Assembly: GCF_000766945.1 (NCBI RefSeq)
Contig: NZ_KN266208.1
Span: 160,604-224,603 of the forward strand
Direction: 5' to 3'
DNA from: Cellvibrio mixtus subsp. mixtus J3-8
GTDB lineage: Bacteria; Pseudomonadota; Gammaproteobacteria; Pseudomonadales; Cellvibrionaceae
DNA: 64,000 nucleotides
The notes under the pieces are model-generated. The model did no database searches. It was not told where the DNA came from and worked only from the letters and a program-made list of their open reading frames with translations. The first letter of the stretch is position 1; every line of letters starts with the position of its first letter. A program made the translations under genes and the position numbers. Positions 9,643-18,347 of the stretch are shown here, one piece after another.

Positions 9643-10014
9643 ATTCCCTAGCCCCCAAACCAGATAGCCAATCAATTGCCACATCCGGAAATAGAGCCTT
9701 CGAAACCTGGAGACAGAGTGAGTAAGTCTAATTAGGTTGTCCTGAGCGCCAATCTTATCAGCTTGGGAAAATAGTTCCACACACAAACGCAACCGGCACA
9801 CTTGATTAAAAATAGCACGATATCGCTGTAACTGCCTGATGTGTCGATAAAAATTACATACCTGAACAATTGCAGCTGTCACATAGAGCCGCAAAACACT
9901 CGCACCAAAACAGAGCCACACGCACCACCGCAAAGCCCTATGAGAGTGCATAAAATTTAAAACAAAAAGTCGCGCCCAATCTGAATCCCTTTAAAAATCA
10001 GCGAATTACCGAAT
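9643..10014. other. Intergenic region between the DUF1631 gene and the guanidine unit
   Basis: No convincing gene. The reading frame of the DUF1631 gene is accidentally open to 9951 here. The region contains an imperfect 20-bp tandem repeat (9901-9940) and then the sigma-54-type promoter at 10015. It should hold the DUF1631 promoter as well, but I see no clear -35/-10 pair for it. Confidence 0.6.
9901..9940 (+). repeat. Imperfect 20-bp direct repeat, possible NtrC enhancer half-sites
   Basis: CGCACCA occurs at 9901-9907 and 9921-9927, each followed at the same offset by CARAGCC (9911-9917 and 9931-9937), giving two copies exactly 20 bp apart. The left part resembles the left arm of the NtrC site (GCACCA...TGGTGC), but the right arm is not matched. 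The position, roughly 80-115 bp upstream of the sigma-54-type promoter at 10015-10030, is normal for an enhancer. The NtrC link is inference. Confidence 0.4.
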
Positions 10015-10030
10015 TGGCACCCATATTGCG
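10015..10030 (+). promoter_or_regulatory. Sigma-54 (RpoN) type promoter of the guanidine operon
   Basis: TGGCAC-N5-TTGCG with GG and GC exactly 10 nt apart matches the -24/-12 consensus TGGCAC-N5-TTGCW at all but the last base. Predicted start near 10041, about 70 nt before the riboswitch aptamer. This would place guanidine use under nitrogen control. Confidence 0.6.
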
Positions 10031-10112
10031 ATAGCAATCTCCGTAATAACTGATCCGCACTCTGGGTGGTTTTAGCTATTCGACAAACTGTTCCACACAA
10101 TTTGTTAATAGA

Positions 10113-10239
10113 GAGCTAGGGTTCCGATTGCACCTTAAATATACGTGCGATGACTGGTCCGAGAGCTTTCGACCTCTCCTGATACCTTCGAAAAGGATTC
10201 AGCAGTGAGGTTACACGGCGGGATAAAAGCCCGGGAGAT
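10113..10239 (+). ncRNA. Guanidine-I riboswitch (ykkC class)
   Basis: The leader carries the hallmark conserved segments of the ykkC/guanidine-I aptamer: CTAGGG at about 10115-10120, ACTGGTCCGAGAG at 10153-10165, and ACGGCGGGATAAAAGCCCGG at 10214-10233 followed by GAGA. This class senses free guanidinium and switches on export or degradation genes. It lies about 65 nt before the start of the transporter/carboxylase operon, whose gene content is the classic guanidine set. No run of U follows a hairpin between the aptamer and the ribosome site (GGAGG at 10294-10298), so translational control or control through a weak terminator are both open. Confidence 0.93.
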
Positions 10240-10304
10240 GATTGGCCTAACCGCCAGAGTGCTCCCTATTAAAAAACGCCGATGTCACCCGTTGGAGGTT
10301 GTTC

Positions 10305-11366
10305 ATGTTGCACCACGCCCGCCTCACCAAAACATTACTCACACTTACATTATTATTTTCTGCAGCAACTGCCTCCGCTGCCGGGCCATTCAAAGTTTGC
10401 TGGTCCATTTATGTTGGCTGGATGCCCTGGGGCTACGGCGCCGAGCAAAAAATTATCGACAAATGGGCAAAGAAGTACGGTATCGAAATCGACGTTGTAC
10501 AAATCAACGATTACATCGAATCCATTAATCAATACACCGCTGGTCAATTCGATGGTTGCGTCATGACTAACATGGACGCACTAACCATTCCTGCTGCCGG
10601 TGGCGTTGATTCAACTGCGCTTATCGTGGGGGATTTCTCCAACGGTAATGACGGCATTGTGTTGAAAGGTGCAAACAAATCCCTCAAAGACATCAAAGGC
10701 CAAAACGTTAATCTGGTTGAACTAAGCGTTTCCCATTATTTATTAGCACGCGGCCTGGAAACCGTTGGATTGAAAGAAGCCGATGTAAAAGTAGTTAATA
10801 CTTCCGACGCCGATATGGTTGCAGTGTACGGAACCAAAGATGTCACAGCGGTGACCACCTGGAATCCATTGCTGAGCGAAATCCTCACCCAACCCAACAG
10901 CAGCAAAGTATTCGATTCCTCAAAAATCCCGGGCGAAATTATGGATTTGATGGTGGTGAATACCGCAACCCTGAAAAAAAATCCCGCGCTTGGTAAAGCA
11001 TTAGTCGGCGCCTGGTATGAAATCATGGGCGTAATGAGCGCGAATGACAAAACCGCCATCGCCGCAAAAACAGCAATGGCAACTGCATCAGGCACAGACC
11101 TCGCCGGTTTCGATTCACAACTCGCCAGCACCAAAATGTTTTATACCCCCGCCTCGGCTCTTGAATTGGTTAACAGTGGCGAGCTGTTAAAAACCATGCA
11201 AAAAGTGGCTGAGTTTTCCTTTGATCACGGCTTGTTGGGTGAAGGTGCACCCGATGCAAAATTTATTGGTGTTGAAGGCCCCAAAGGCGTTTACGGCGAT
11301 AAGAAAAACGTGAAGCTGCGTTTTGATACTACTTATATGCAACTCGCCGCTGATAAAAAACTGTAA
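10305..11366 (+). CDS. ABC transporter substrate-binding protein (guanidine/urea-carboxylase-associated)
   Basis: A 353-residue periplasmic binding protein. I chose the ATG at 10305, 6 nt after GGAGG; a TTG two codons earlier is unlikely. The signal peptide ends near ATASA (about residue 25). The mature part is an NMT1/taurine-type two-lobed binder (KVCWSIYVGWMPWGYG, then DGCVMTNMDALTIPAAGGVD), matching the family described as the putative urea ABC transporter binding protein found with urea/guanidine carboxylase genes. It is the first gene after the riboswitch, so guanidinium is the likely ligand, although this was not tested here. A stable hairpin follows the gene at 11384-11404, which could help keep its mRNA more abundant than that of the permease. 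Confidence 0.9.
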   Translation: MLHHARLTKTLLTLTLLFSAATASAAGPFKVCWSIYVGWMPWGYGAEQKIIDKWAKKYGIEIDVVQINDYIESINQYTAGQFDGCVMTNMDALTIPAAGGVDSTALIVGDFSNGNDGIVLKGANKSLKDIKGQNVNLVELSVSHYLLARGLETVGLKEADVKVVNTSDADMVAVYGTKDVTAVTTWNPLLSEILTQPNSSKVFDSSKIPGEIMDLMVVNTATLKKNPALGKALVGAWYEIMGVMSANDKTAIAAKTAMATASGTDLAGFDSQLASTKMFYTPASALELVNSGELLKTMQKVAEFSFDHGLLGEGAPDAKFIGVEGPKGVYGDKKNVKLRFDTTYMQLAADKKL

Positions 11367-11383
11367 TTCACATAACAACAATA

Positions 11384-11404
11384 GGGCTTCCGTTAGCGAA
11401 GCCT
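11384..11404 (+). repeat. Intercistronic hairpin, REP-like
   Basis: GGCTTC (11385-11390) and GAAGCC (11398-11403) form a perfect stem around a 7-nt loop, between the binding-protein and permease genes. There is no T tract, so it is not a strong intrinsic terminator. REP-like hairpins in this position often stabilise the upstream message. The role is inferred. Confidence 0.45.
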
Positions 11405-11429
11405 ACCTACCACAAAGCTACCGAGACTC

Positions 11430-12248
11430 ATGAAACGATTAATTAATTTAACGCCATCCAAACCTACCCGGCTGTTATTGGGGTTGCTGCCATTTTTAAT
11501 CATTGTGTTTATTTATTTAGTCGCTTCCGATGCGCGCCTCGCCCAAAATGCCACGGATAAATTGCTACCCAGTTTCGCGCAAATGGGCGATGCAATTCAT
11601 TCCCTCGCATTTGAAGCAAGCAAACGCAGCGGCGAATATTTATTTTGGCAAGATACCCTCAGCAGTTTGTATCGATTGGCTTTGGGTATTTTTATTGCCG
11701 CCATTATTGGTTTCACCATCGGCTTGTTAACCGGCGCAATCCCTGTGATTAATTCACCCATTGCACCGTTGCTGACAATCATTTCGTTAGTACCACCAAT
11801 GGCTTTGCTACCAGTGTTATTTATTATGTTTGGTTTAGGCGAACTATCCAAAGTAGCATTAATTGTTATCGGTGTTGCGCCGTTTATCGCGCGCGATATC
11901 CAACGCTGTGCGCAAGAAATCCCACATGAACAATTAGTAAAAGCGCAAACGCTCGGCGCATCTACCTGGCAAATTTTGCTGCGCGTATTAATTCCGCAAT
12001 TACTGCCAAGGTTAATTAATGCCGTGCGTTTGTCTCTCGGTGCCGGCTGGTTGTTTTTAATTGCCGCTGAAGCCATTGCATCAACAGATGGTTTGGGTTA
12101 CCGCATTTTCCTTGTGCGCCGTTACATGTCGATGGATGTGATATTGCCTTACGTCGCCTGGATTACATTGCTCGCGTTTCTAGTCGATTGGCTACTGGCC
12201 AAAACCAGTCGCATATGCTTTCCCTGGCACTATCCCAACAATAAATAA
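11430..12248 (+). CDS. ABC transporter permease (guanidine operon)
   Basis: A 272-residue inner-membrane permease of the binding-protein-dependent type, with about six hydrophobic segments. The first (19-35) is followed by a periplasmic loop. The EAA-type coupling helix is seen as EQLVKAQTLGASTWQILLRVLIPQLLP, here split in description as EQLVKAQTLGAS then WQILLRVLIPQL, which contacts the ATPase. It belongs with the preceding binding protein and the following ATPase as one importer. The closest functional family is SsuC/TauC-type permeases. The ATG at 11430 lies 63 bp after the preceding stop. Confidence 0.9.
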   Translation: MKRLINLTPSKPTRLLLGLLPFLIIVFIYLVASDARLAQNATDKLLPSFAQMGDAIHSLAFEASKRSGEYLFWQDTLSSLYRLALGIFIAAIIGFTIGLLTGAIPVINSPIAPLLTIISLVPPMALLPVLFIMFGLGELSKVALIVIGVAPFIARDIQRCAQEIPHEQLVKAQTLGASTWQILLRVLIPQLLPRLINAVRLSLGAGWLFLIAAEAIASTDGLGYRIFLVRRYMSMDVILPYVAWITLLAFLVDWLLAKTSRICFPWHYPNNK

Positions 12249-12275
12249 GCCACATAAATAGGTGGGGAAAAAATC

Positions 12276-13118
12276 ATGACCATTTTGCCATTCGATAAAA
12301 AAATTCTCGAAGAAAAAAGAGCTAAAGCCATGCCCTTGATCAAGGCCAAAAACCTGTGGAAAAAATACGGCGATAACGTCGTACTGGAACGCATGAATGT
12401 CAGCGTCAATGCCGGTGAATTTATTACCATGGTTGGTACGTCCGGCTGTGGAAAAAGCACGTTCCTGAAAATGTTGCTCGGTATGGAATCACCCAGCTCC
12501 GGTGAATTATTACTCGAAGGAAAACCCATTCCCGATGAGCCGGATCAATCGCGCGGCATAGTGTTCCAGCAATATTCTGTTTTTCCGCATTTAACCGTAT
12601 TACAAAACGTCATCATTGCGCGCGAATTTGAACATTCACCGCTGTTAGGAAAATTATTTGGCAGCGCCAAACGCAAGGTAATGGAAGAAGCAAAAGCGCT
12701 GCTTGAATCTGTGGGTTTAACCCATGCATTAAATCGCTATCCGCATGAATTATCCGGCGGCATGAAACAGCGCCTTGCGATCGCGCAAGCATTGATTCGC
12801 CAACCGAGAATTTTATTATTGGATGAACCTTTCGGTGCGCTCGACCCGGGCATTCGCGCAGACATGCATCAACTTATTTTGCAACTCTGGCGCGAGCACC
12901 AGCTAACGGTGTTTATGGTTACGCATGATTTAAGCGAGGGATTTTATTTAGGCACCCGGCTGTGGGTATTCGACAAACTACGTCGCGACAACCAAGCCCC
13001 TAACGCTTACGGCGCAAGTATTACCTATGACTTGCCGGTTACTCGCCGCAAACAGGAATTGCCCGCCGAGCTATCCAGCGGATTGCGGGCACTCACGAAA
13101 GAAACTCAGGATCTTTAA
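12276..13118 (+). CDS. ABC transporter ATP-binding protein (guanidine operon)
   Basis: A 280-residue cytoplasmic ATPase that drives the importer. Walker A is GTSGCGKST (about 56-64), the signature is LSGGMKQR, Walker B is ILLLDEPFGALD, and the switch histidine lies in VFMVTHDLSEG. An N-terminal extension of about 20 residues precedes the usual start (MPLIKAKNLWKKYG). ATG 12276 is kept because GGTGGGG lies upstream, but the ATG at residue 19 is a real alternative. The C-terminal 50 residues after the switch region are longer than in SsuB/TauB and could be regulatory. Confidence 0.93.
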   Translation: MTILPFDKKILEEKRAKAMPLIKAKNLWKKYGDNVVLERMNVSVNAGEFITMVGTSGCGKSTFLKMLLGMESPSSGELLLEGKPIPDEPDQSRGIVFQQYSVFPHLTVLQNVIIAREFEHSPLLGKLFGSAKRKVMEEAKALLESVGLTHALNRYPHELSGGMKQRLAIAQALIRQPRILLLDEPFGALDPGIRADMHQLILQLWREHQLTVFMVTHDLSEGFYLGTRLWVFDKLRRDNQAPNAYGASITYDLPVTRRKQELPAELSSGLRALTKETQDL

Positions 13119-13154
13119 TTGTCGAGATCCTAAATATTCAGGAACAATCCAGTC

Positions 13155-13907
13155 ATGAGCAAGATTTTTTACACCACAACCATTCCTGGCAACGGCCATT
13201 GGTCGCTGGAATTACGACGCGGCAGTTTATTAAAAATGACAGACCTGGAAGGGGGAGCCAATATCGGCATGCTGTTTTATAACCCGCGTAATTTGCTGGA
13301 ACGTTACAACGCCCCCGATACACTGAAATGCCAACACACATTCAAATTACAACGCGGTAATTGTTTGTATTCCGACATGGGGCGCATTTTTGCATCTATC
13401 GTTGAGGATCACTCCGTCAACGGCGAAGGCAACTGGCACGATACTGTCTGCGGGAATAGCACAACAAAAACAGTTGAAGAACACTGGGGAAAACGCGACT
13501 ACCAAAAAGATCGCAATCAATGGCTACAAAACGGTTACGACGCATTTTTGGTAGAACTGGCCAAATACGGGCTGGGTCGCGCCGACATGGCCTCCAACAT
13601 TAATTGGTTTAGCAAAGTCATCGCCGATGATGCCGGCAATATAAAACTCGATTATAAAAATCAGAGCGCGGGCAATAGCGTAACCCTTCGTTTTGAAATG
13701 GACACATTGGTAGTGCTGCACGCCTGCCCACACCCATTAAATATTTCTGAACAGTATCCATTTAAATCCGTGCAAATTGAATTGGGTGAAGCCGATCCTG
13801 TTAGTGATGACGATTATTGCAAAAACTTCCGCGAGGAAAACCAACGCGGCTTTAAAAACAATGAACTCTATTATCTAGCAACAAAAAACCAGTTTTCACA
13901 CACTTGA
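13155..13907 (+). CDS. DUF1989 protein, urea-amidolyase-associated / carboxyguanidine deiminase subunit
   Basis: A 250-residue member of the DUF1989 (PF09347) family found beside urea/guanidine carboxylase genes and long annotated as a urea-amidolyase-associated protein. Published work on guanidine-degrading bacteria assigns the paired DUF1989 proteins as subunits (CgdA/CgdB) of carboxyguanidine deiminase, which converts carboxyguanidine to allophanate and ammonia. Conserved features visible: LTKMTDLEGGANIGMLFYN-type opening (read as KMTDLEGGANIGMLFYN), SDMGRIFASIVEDH and LHACPHPLN. It shares the DLEG...LFYN...ERY pattern with its neighbour at 13973, so the two are ancient paralogues. Which is CgdA and which CgdB I cannot decide from sequence alone. 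Confidence 0.88.
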   Translation: MSKIFYTTTIPGNGHWSLELRRGSLLKMTDLEGGANIGMLFYNPRNLLERYNAPDTLKCQHTFKLQRGNCLYSDMGRIFASIVEDHSVNGEGNWHDTVCGNSTTKTVEEHWGKRDYQKDRNQWLQNGYDAFLVELAKYGLGRADMASNINWFSKVIADDAGNIKLDYKNQSAGNSVTLRFEMDTLVVLHACPHPLNISEQYPFKSVQIELGEADPVSDDDYCKNFREENQRGFKNNELYYLATKNQFSHT

Positions 13908-13972
13908 TATGAACTCCAGCATTTTCATGAATCACTCGAAAATGCATATGATCAAAGATTGAGGTACTGATA

Positions 13973-14614
13973 ATGTCACTCGTTCAAAGCAACTTGCATC
14001 CGGAAACCGCCACCGCTCGCCACAACGTAAAAGCAGGCGATTATTTCCTTGGCGAAATAAAACAGGGCCAAACCTTTCGTATCGTCGATCTGGAAGGCAA
14101 CCAGGCTGCAGACGTTTTATTTTATAACGCCAAAGATCCCAGCGAACGTTACAGCGCTATGGACACGATCCGTACGCAAGGCAATTTATATTTAAGCGCA
14201 GGCACCAAATTAATATCCAATGCCAGCAACGAGCTGCTGGAAATTGTTGCCGATACTTGCGGCCGCCACGACACGCTCGGCGGCGCTTGTGCAACGGAAA
14301 GCAACACTGTGCGTTACAGCCTGGAAAAACGTTGCATGCATGCATGTCGCGATAGCTGGATGCTTGCCATTGCTGAACACCCTGAATTCAATATTCGCAA
14401 ACGCGACATCACTCATAACATCAATTTTTTTATGAATGTTCCCGTTACCGCACAAGGTGGGCTTACTTTTGAGGACGGGATTTCTGCGCCGGGAAAATAC
14501 GTTGAGCTCAAAGCCAAAATGGATATTGTGATGCTGATTTCGAATTGCCCCCAGTTAAATAATCCATGCAATGGTTACAACCCGACACCGATTGAAGTGA
14601 TTGTGTGGAATTAA
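13973..14614 (+). CDS. DUF1989 protein, second urea-amidolyase-associated / carboxyguanidine deiminase subunit
   Basis: A 213-residue DUF1989 protein, the second of the pair. It has [14 protein letters not shown] (about 41-54), then [14 protein letters not shown] and the C-terminal family block [19 protein letters not shown], with cysteines that could bind a metal. By family knowledge it partners the preceding protein in carboxyguanidine deiminase. The ATG at 13973 follows TGAGG about 9 nt upstream. A 132-bp gap with a REP-like hairpin separates it from the carboxylase gene. Confidence 0.9.
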   Translation: MSLVQSNLHPETATARHNVKAGDYFLGEIKQGQTFRIVDLEGNQAADVLFYNAKDPSERYSAMDTIRTQGNLYLSAGTKLISNASNELLEIVADTCGRHDTLGGACATESNTVRYSLEKRCMHACRDSWMLAIAEHPEFNIRKRDITHNINFFMNVPVTAQGGLTFEDGISAPGKYVELKAKMDIVMLISNCPQLNNPCNGYNPTPIEVIVWN

Positions 14615-14637
14615 ATTATATTCTTTGAAATAACGTA

Positions 14638-14682
14638 GGTTGCTGCGGGCCGCGTAGGCTGAGCTTGCGAACCGCAACATGA
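14638..14682. repeat. REP-like imperfect palindrome before the carboxylase gene
   Basis: GGTTGC ... GGGCCGC ... GCGAACCGCAAC: the ends GTTGC and GCAAC pair and GCGG/CCGC extend the stem, with a GC-rich centre. It resembles short intergenic palindromes scattered in many gammaproteobacteria. There is no T tract. It may tune carboxylase expression relative to upstream genes. Confidence 0.35.
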
Positions 14683-14746
14683 TAATTCTTCAGTGGACGA
14701 CCATTGTCGTATTTAACACCAGCGGGACGACCCGCCGGAGCACAAC

Positions 14747-17700
14747 ATGTTTACCAAAGTCCTGATCGCAAACCGTGGTGCCATCGCCACTCGAATTATT
14801 CGCACGCTCAAAAAACTCAATATCAAATCCGTCGCTGTCTACGCAGAATCCGATGTGGATTCTCTGCATGTAAGGCTTGCCGATGAAGCCTTTTCATTAG
14901 GCGAAGGTGCAGCGGCACAAACCTATCTGGACCGCAAAAAAATAATTACTATTGCACAACAAACCGGGGCACACGCTATTCATCCCGGCTATGGATTTTT
15001 AAGTGAGAACGCCAGTTTTGTTGCTGAGTGTGAAGCCGCAGGAATAATTTTTATTGGACCTACCGCGGATCAAATGCTGACCTTTGGTTTAAAACACAAA
15101 GCGCGCGAGCTCGCCCAGGCAGCGGATGTACCTTTATGTCCAGGCACGGATTTGTTAAAAAACATTGATGATGCACAGCAAGCGGCGGCGCGAATCGGTT
15201 ATCCCGTTATGTTGAAAAGCACTGCCGGCGGTGGTGGCATCGGCATGCAGTTGTGCAATAGCGAGCAGGATTTATTGTCTGCATTTGATTCCGTCAAACG
15301 CCTCGGAAAAAATAATTTTGCAGATGACGGCGTATTTTTGGAAAAATTTATCGCTGCTGCTCGCCACATCGAAGTACAAGTTTTTGGTGATGGCAAAGGC
15401 ACGGCGGTTGCCATTGGGGAACGCGACTGCTCCAGCCAGAGGCGCAATCAAAAGGTGGTGGAAGAATGCCCTGCTCCCAATTTGCCAGAGCATCAACGCA
15501 TTGCTATGCAAAAAGTCGCAGAGCAACTACTTGCTTCTGTAAATTATCGCAACGCCGGAACAGTAGAATTTATTTATGATTCATTGGATAACACATTTTA
15601 TTTCCTGGAAGTTAATACTCGCCTGCAAGTTGAACACGGTGTAACAGAAGAGGTTTATGGCGTAGACCTGGTTGAATGGATGCTCAAACAAGCCGCTGGC
15701 GAATTAGGGGATATTCGCAACCTGCGCAACCAACTCTCACCTAAAGGTCACGCCATTCAAGTACGTGTTTATGCAGAAGACCCCGCATTAAATTTTCAGC
15801 CCAGTGCTGGTTTGCTCAGCAAAGTAGAGTTTCCAACATTGACTGAAAATCTTCGTATTGATCATTGGATCGAAAGTGGAATTGAAGTGCCGGCATTTTT
15901 TGACCCCATGCTCGCCAAGATTATTGTGAAAGGCGCTGATCGCAATGCAGCATTATTCAATTTAAAAAATGCGTTAGGAAACACACAGCTTTATGGAATA
16001 GAAACCAACCTGGGTTATTTACGCGCGCTGTTGCAGGATGAAAAACTCTTGCAAGGCACCATGACTACGCGCTATTTAAACAGTTTTGTATTTAAACCCA
16101 ATCGTATTGATGTTATCCAAGGTGGAACCCAAACAACCATCCAGGATTTTCCAGGTCGCCAGGGTTATTGGCATGTTGGAGTTCCAACGTCCGGCCCTTT
16201 CGATAGTTATTCATTTCGCCTTGGCAATCGCATGCTAGGCAATGATGACACAGCAGCAGGTTTGGAAATTACATTACAAGGCCCCACATTGAAATTTGGC
16301 TGCACGACAAAAATTATTATTACCGGCGCAAGCATTGATGCAAAACTTGATGGGAATTTAATTCGCTCCAATGAAATTATAACTATCAATGCGGGCCAGC
16401 AATTGGTATTGGGGCGCATCACTGTTGGTGCACGCGCTTACTTGTGTGTAGCGGGTGGAATTCAATGCCCGGATTATCTTGGCGCAAAATCCACTTTTAC
16501 CCTCGGTCAATTCGGCGGCCATAATGGTCGCGCATTACGCGCCGGGGATGTACTTGCACTCGCACAAAATTGCAATCGCGAAATTGACGCAGCATTTGCA
16601 CCACAAGCATTAATCCCTGTAATTACCAACACCTGGCAACTGCGCGTTATCTATGGCCCGCATGGCTCACCGGATTTTTTCACCGAAAAAGATATCGCTG
16701 TTTTCTTTGCAACAGACTGGGAAGTACATTACAACTCCAGCCGCACCGGTGTGCGCCTGATCGGCCCCAAACCGGAATGGGCGCGCACCTCCGGCGGTGA
16801 AGCCGGTATGCATCCATCCAATATCCACGATAATGCTTACGCATTCGGCACAGTGGATTTTACTGGCGATATGCCGGTGATTCTCGGCCCGGATGGCCCT
16901 TCACTCGGTGGTTTTGTTTGCCCAGCCACAGTAATCAGCGCTGATTTATGGAAGCTCGGACAAGTACGTGCCGGCGATAAAATCCGTTTTATTCCCGTTA
17001 GCATTGATGATGCTGTTGCGATTGAAAAATCACAACACCAATCGTTGCAGAAACTGCATGTTGTTACGCACTCCTATTCCGAAGCGAATATTTCATCACC
17101 CATTGTTAAAAAGTTATTCGCACAGGAATTTGGTGAAGATATTGTTTACCGGGTTGCAGGCGACCATTTTTTATTGGTGGAGTACGGCGCACTTGAGTTG
17201 GACATTAAATTGCGCTTTCGCGCCCATGCATTAATGCAATGGCTGCAAAAAAATAGTATTGCCGGATTACGCGAATTAACACCTGGAATTCGCTCGCTGC
17301 AAATTCATTATGATAGCCAGCAAGTATCACTCACCCAATTACTCGGGCATCTGGAACTTGCAGAAAAAACCTTAACACAGCAACTAGCACAACTGAGTGT
17401 CCCTTCTCGTATAGTGCATATTCCTCTAAGTTGGGATGATGAAGCCTGCCAGCTCGCCATCCAGAAATATATGCAGTCTGTGCGCTCTAACGCGCCCTGG
17501 TGCCCGAGCAACCTGGAATTTATTCGCCGGATTAACGGCCTGAATTCTATTGCCGATGTTAAAGAGATTTTATTTTCTGCATCTTATTTAGTCATGGGCC
17601 TTGGTGATGTTTATTTAGGTGCGCCGGTAGCAACACCGGTTGATCCGCGCCATCGTTTGGTAACTACAAAATATAATCCTGCGCGCACCTGGACCGCTGA

Positions 17701-18346
17701 AAACTCGGTGGGCATTGGTGGCTCTTATTTATGTGTGTATGGCATGGAAGGACCTGGAGGTTATCAGTTCGTAGGCCGCACGTTGCAAATGTGGAATCGT
17801 TATCGCCAGACCAAAGCGTTTAAACACCCCTGGCTGTTAAACTTCTTCGACCAGATTCGCTTTTATGAAGTCAGCGCTGAAGAACTACAAAAAATCCGCC
17901 GCGACTTCCCTTTAGGCAGATACGACATAAAAATTGAAGAAAGCCATTTCAGTTTGGGCGAGTATGAAAATTTTATTGCTGCAAATAAATCCGGCATCGA
18001 TAAATTTACTACGCAGCGTGAAAAAGCATTTGAGGAAGAACTGGCACGCTGGCATGCAAATGGCCAATTTAATTATGAGCAGGAAGAAATTATTGAAAGC
18101 GAGACCGAGACTCAATTCCCTGATAGCGCTATTTGCGTAGACAGTTCGGTTTCCGGCAGCGTGTGGCAAACCCAGGTAAAAATCGGACAGGAAGTTAGCG
18201 CCGGTGATATTTTATTAATTCTTGAATCCATGAAAATGGAAATCAACATTAACGCCCCTTGTGCAGGCAAAGTAACGCATCTATTAAAAAATGATGGTGC
18301 ACGGGTTCAGGCAGGACAAACACTGGTAGTACTGGAAGAAGTGTAA
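14747..18346 (+). CDS. Biotin-dependent guanidine/urea carboxylase
   Basis: A 1199-residue multidomain enzyme of the urea carboxylase family. Order: biotin carboxylase domain (about 1-450; ATP-grasp glycine loop STAGGGGIGM, and EVNTRLQVEHGVTEE); carboxyltransferase halves related to KipA/KipI (about 460-970); a linker domain; and C-terminal biotinyl domain with ESMKM (biotinylated lysine K1163). It carboxylates guanidine or urea using ATP and bicarbonate. The riboswitch, the two DUF1989 genes and the missing allophanate hydrolase fusion argue for guanidine as the physiological substrate; several bacterial enzymes of this type prefer guanidine. The ATG at 14747 follows GGAG at 6 nt. The allophanate hydrolase needed downstream in the pathway is not in the window. 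Confidence 0.93.
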   Translation: MFTKVLIANRGAIATRIIRTLKKLNIKSVAVYAESDVDSLHVRLADEAFSLGEGAAAQTYLDRKKIITIAQQTGAHAIHPGYGFLSENASFVAECEAAGIIFIGPTADQMLTFGLKHKARELAQAADVPLCPGTDLLKNIDDAQQAAARIGYPVMLKSTAGGGGIGMQLCNSEQDLLSAFDSVKRLGKNNFADDGVFLEKFIAAARHIEVQVFGDGKGTAVAIGERDCSSQRRNQKVVEECPAPNLPEHQRIAMQKVAEQLLASVNYRNAGTVEFIYDSLDNTFYFLEVNTRLQVEHGVTEEVYGVDLVEWMLKQAAGELGDIRNLRNQLSPKGHAIQVRVYAEDPALNFQPSAGLLSKVEFPTLTENLRIDHWIESGIEVPAFFDPMLAKIIVKGADRNAALFNLKNALGNTQLYGIETNLGYLRALLQDEKLLQGTMTTRYLNSFVFKPNRIDVIQGGTQTTIQDFPGRQGYWHVGVPTSGPFDSYSFRLGNRMLGNDDTAAGLEITLQGPTLKFGCTTKIIITGASIDAKLDGNLIRSNEIITINAGQQLVLGRITVGARAYLCVAGGIQCPDYLGAKSTFTLGQFGGHNGRALRAGDVLALAQNCNREIDAAFAPQALIPVITNTWQLRVIYGPHGSPDFFTEKDIAVFFATDWEVHYNSSRTGVRLIGPKPEWARTSGGEAGMHPSNIHDNAYAFGTVDFTGDMPVILGPDGPSLGGFVCPATVISADLWKLGQVRAGDKIRFIPVSIDDAVAIEKSQHQSLQKLHVVTHSYSEANISSPIVKKLFAQEFGEDIVYRVAGDHFLLVEYGALELDIKLRFRAHALMQWLQKNSIAGLRELTPGIRSLQIHYDSQQVSLTQLLGHLELAEKTLTQQLAQLSVPSRIVHIPLSWDDEACQLAIQKYMQSVRSNAPWCPSNLEFIRRINGLNSIADVKEILFSASYLVMGLGDVYLGAPVATPVDPRHRLVTTKYNPARTWTAENSVGIGGSYLCVYGMEGPGGYQFVGRTLQMWNRYRQTKAFKHPWLLNFFDQIRFYEVSAEELQKIRRDFPLGRYDIKIEESHFSLGEYENFIAANKSGIDKFTTQREKAFEEELARWHANGQFNYEQEEIIESETETQFPDSAICVDSSVSGSVWQTQVKIGQEVSAGDILLILESMKMEININAPCAGKVTHLLKNDGARVQAGQTLVVLEEV

Positions 18347-18347
18347 A

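Noticed and set aside
9643-9951. N-terminal extension of the first DUF1631 gene to 9951
   Set aside because: The extra 103 residues are cysteine-, arginine- and tyrosine-rich without family character. A ribosome site lies just before ATG 9642, and the extension runs through a tandem-repeat regulatory region.
10205-10566. Plus-strand ORFs overlapping the guanidine-I riboswitch and the binding-protein start
   Set aside because: They lie in the conserved aptamer and in another frame of a clear signal-peptide gene; no protein family character.
14747-18346. Calling the large carboxylase simply urea carboxylase (urea amidolyase)
   Set aside because: There is no fused or adjacent allophanate hydrolase, the operon is headed by a guanidine-I riboswitch and two DUF1989 genes are present, so guanidine is the likelier substrate.
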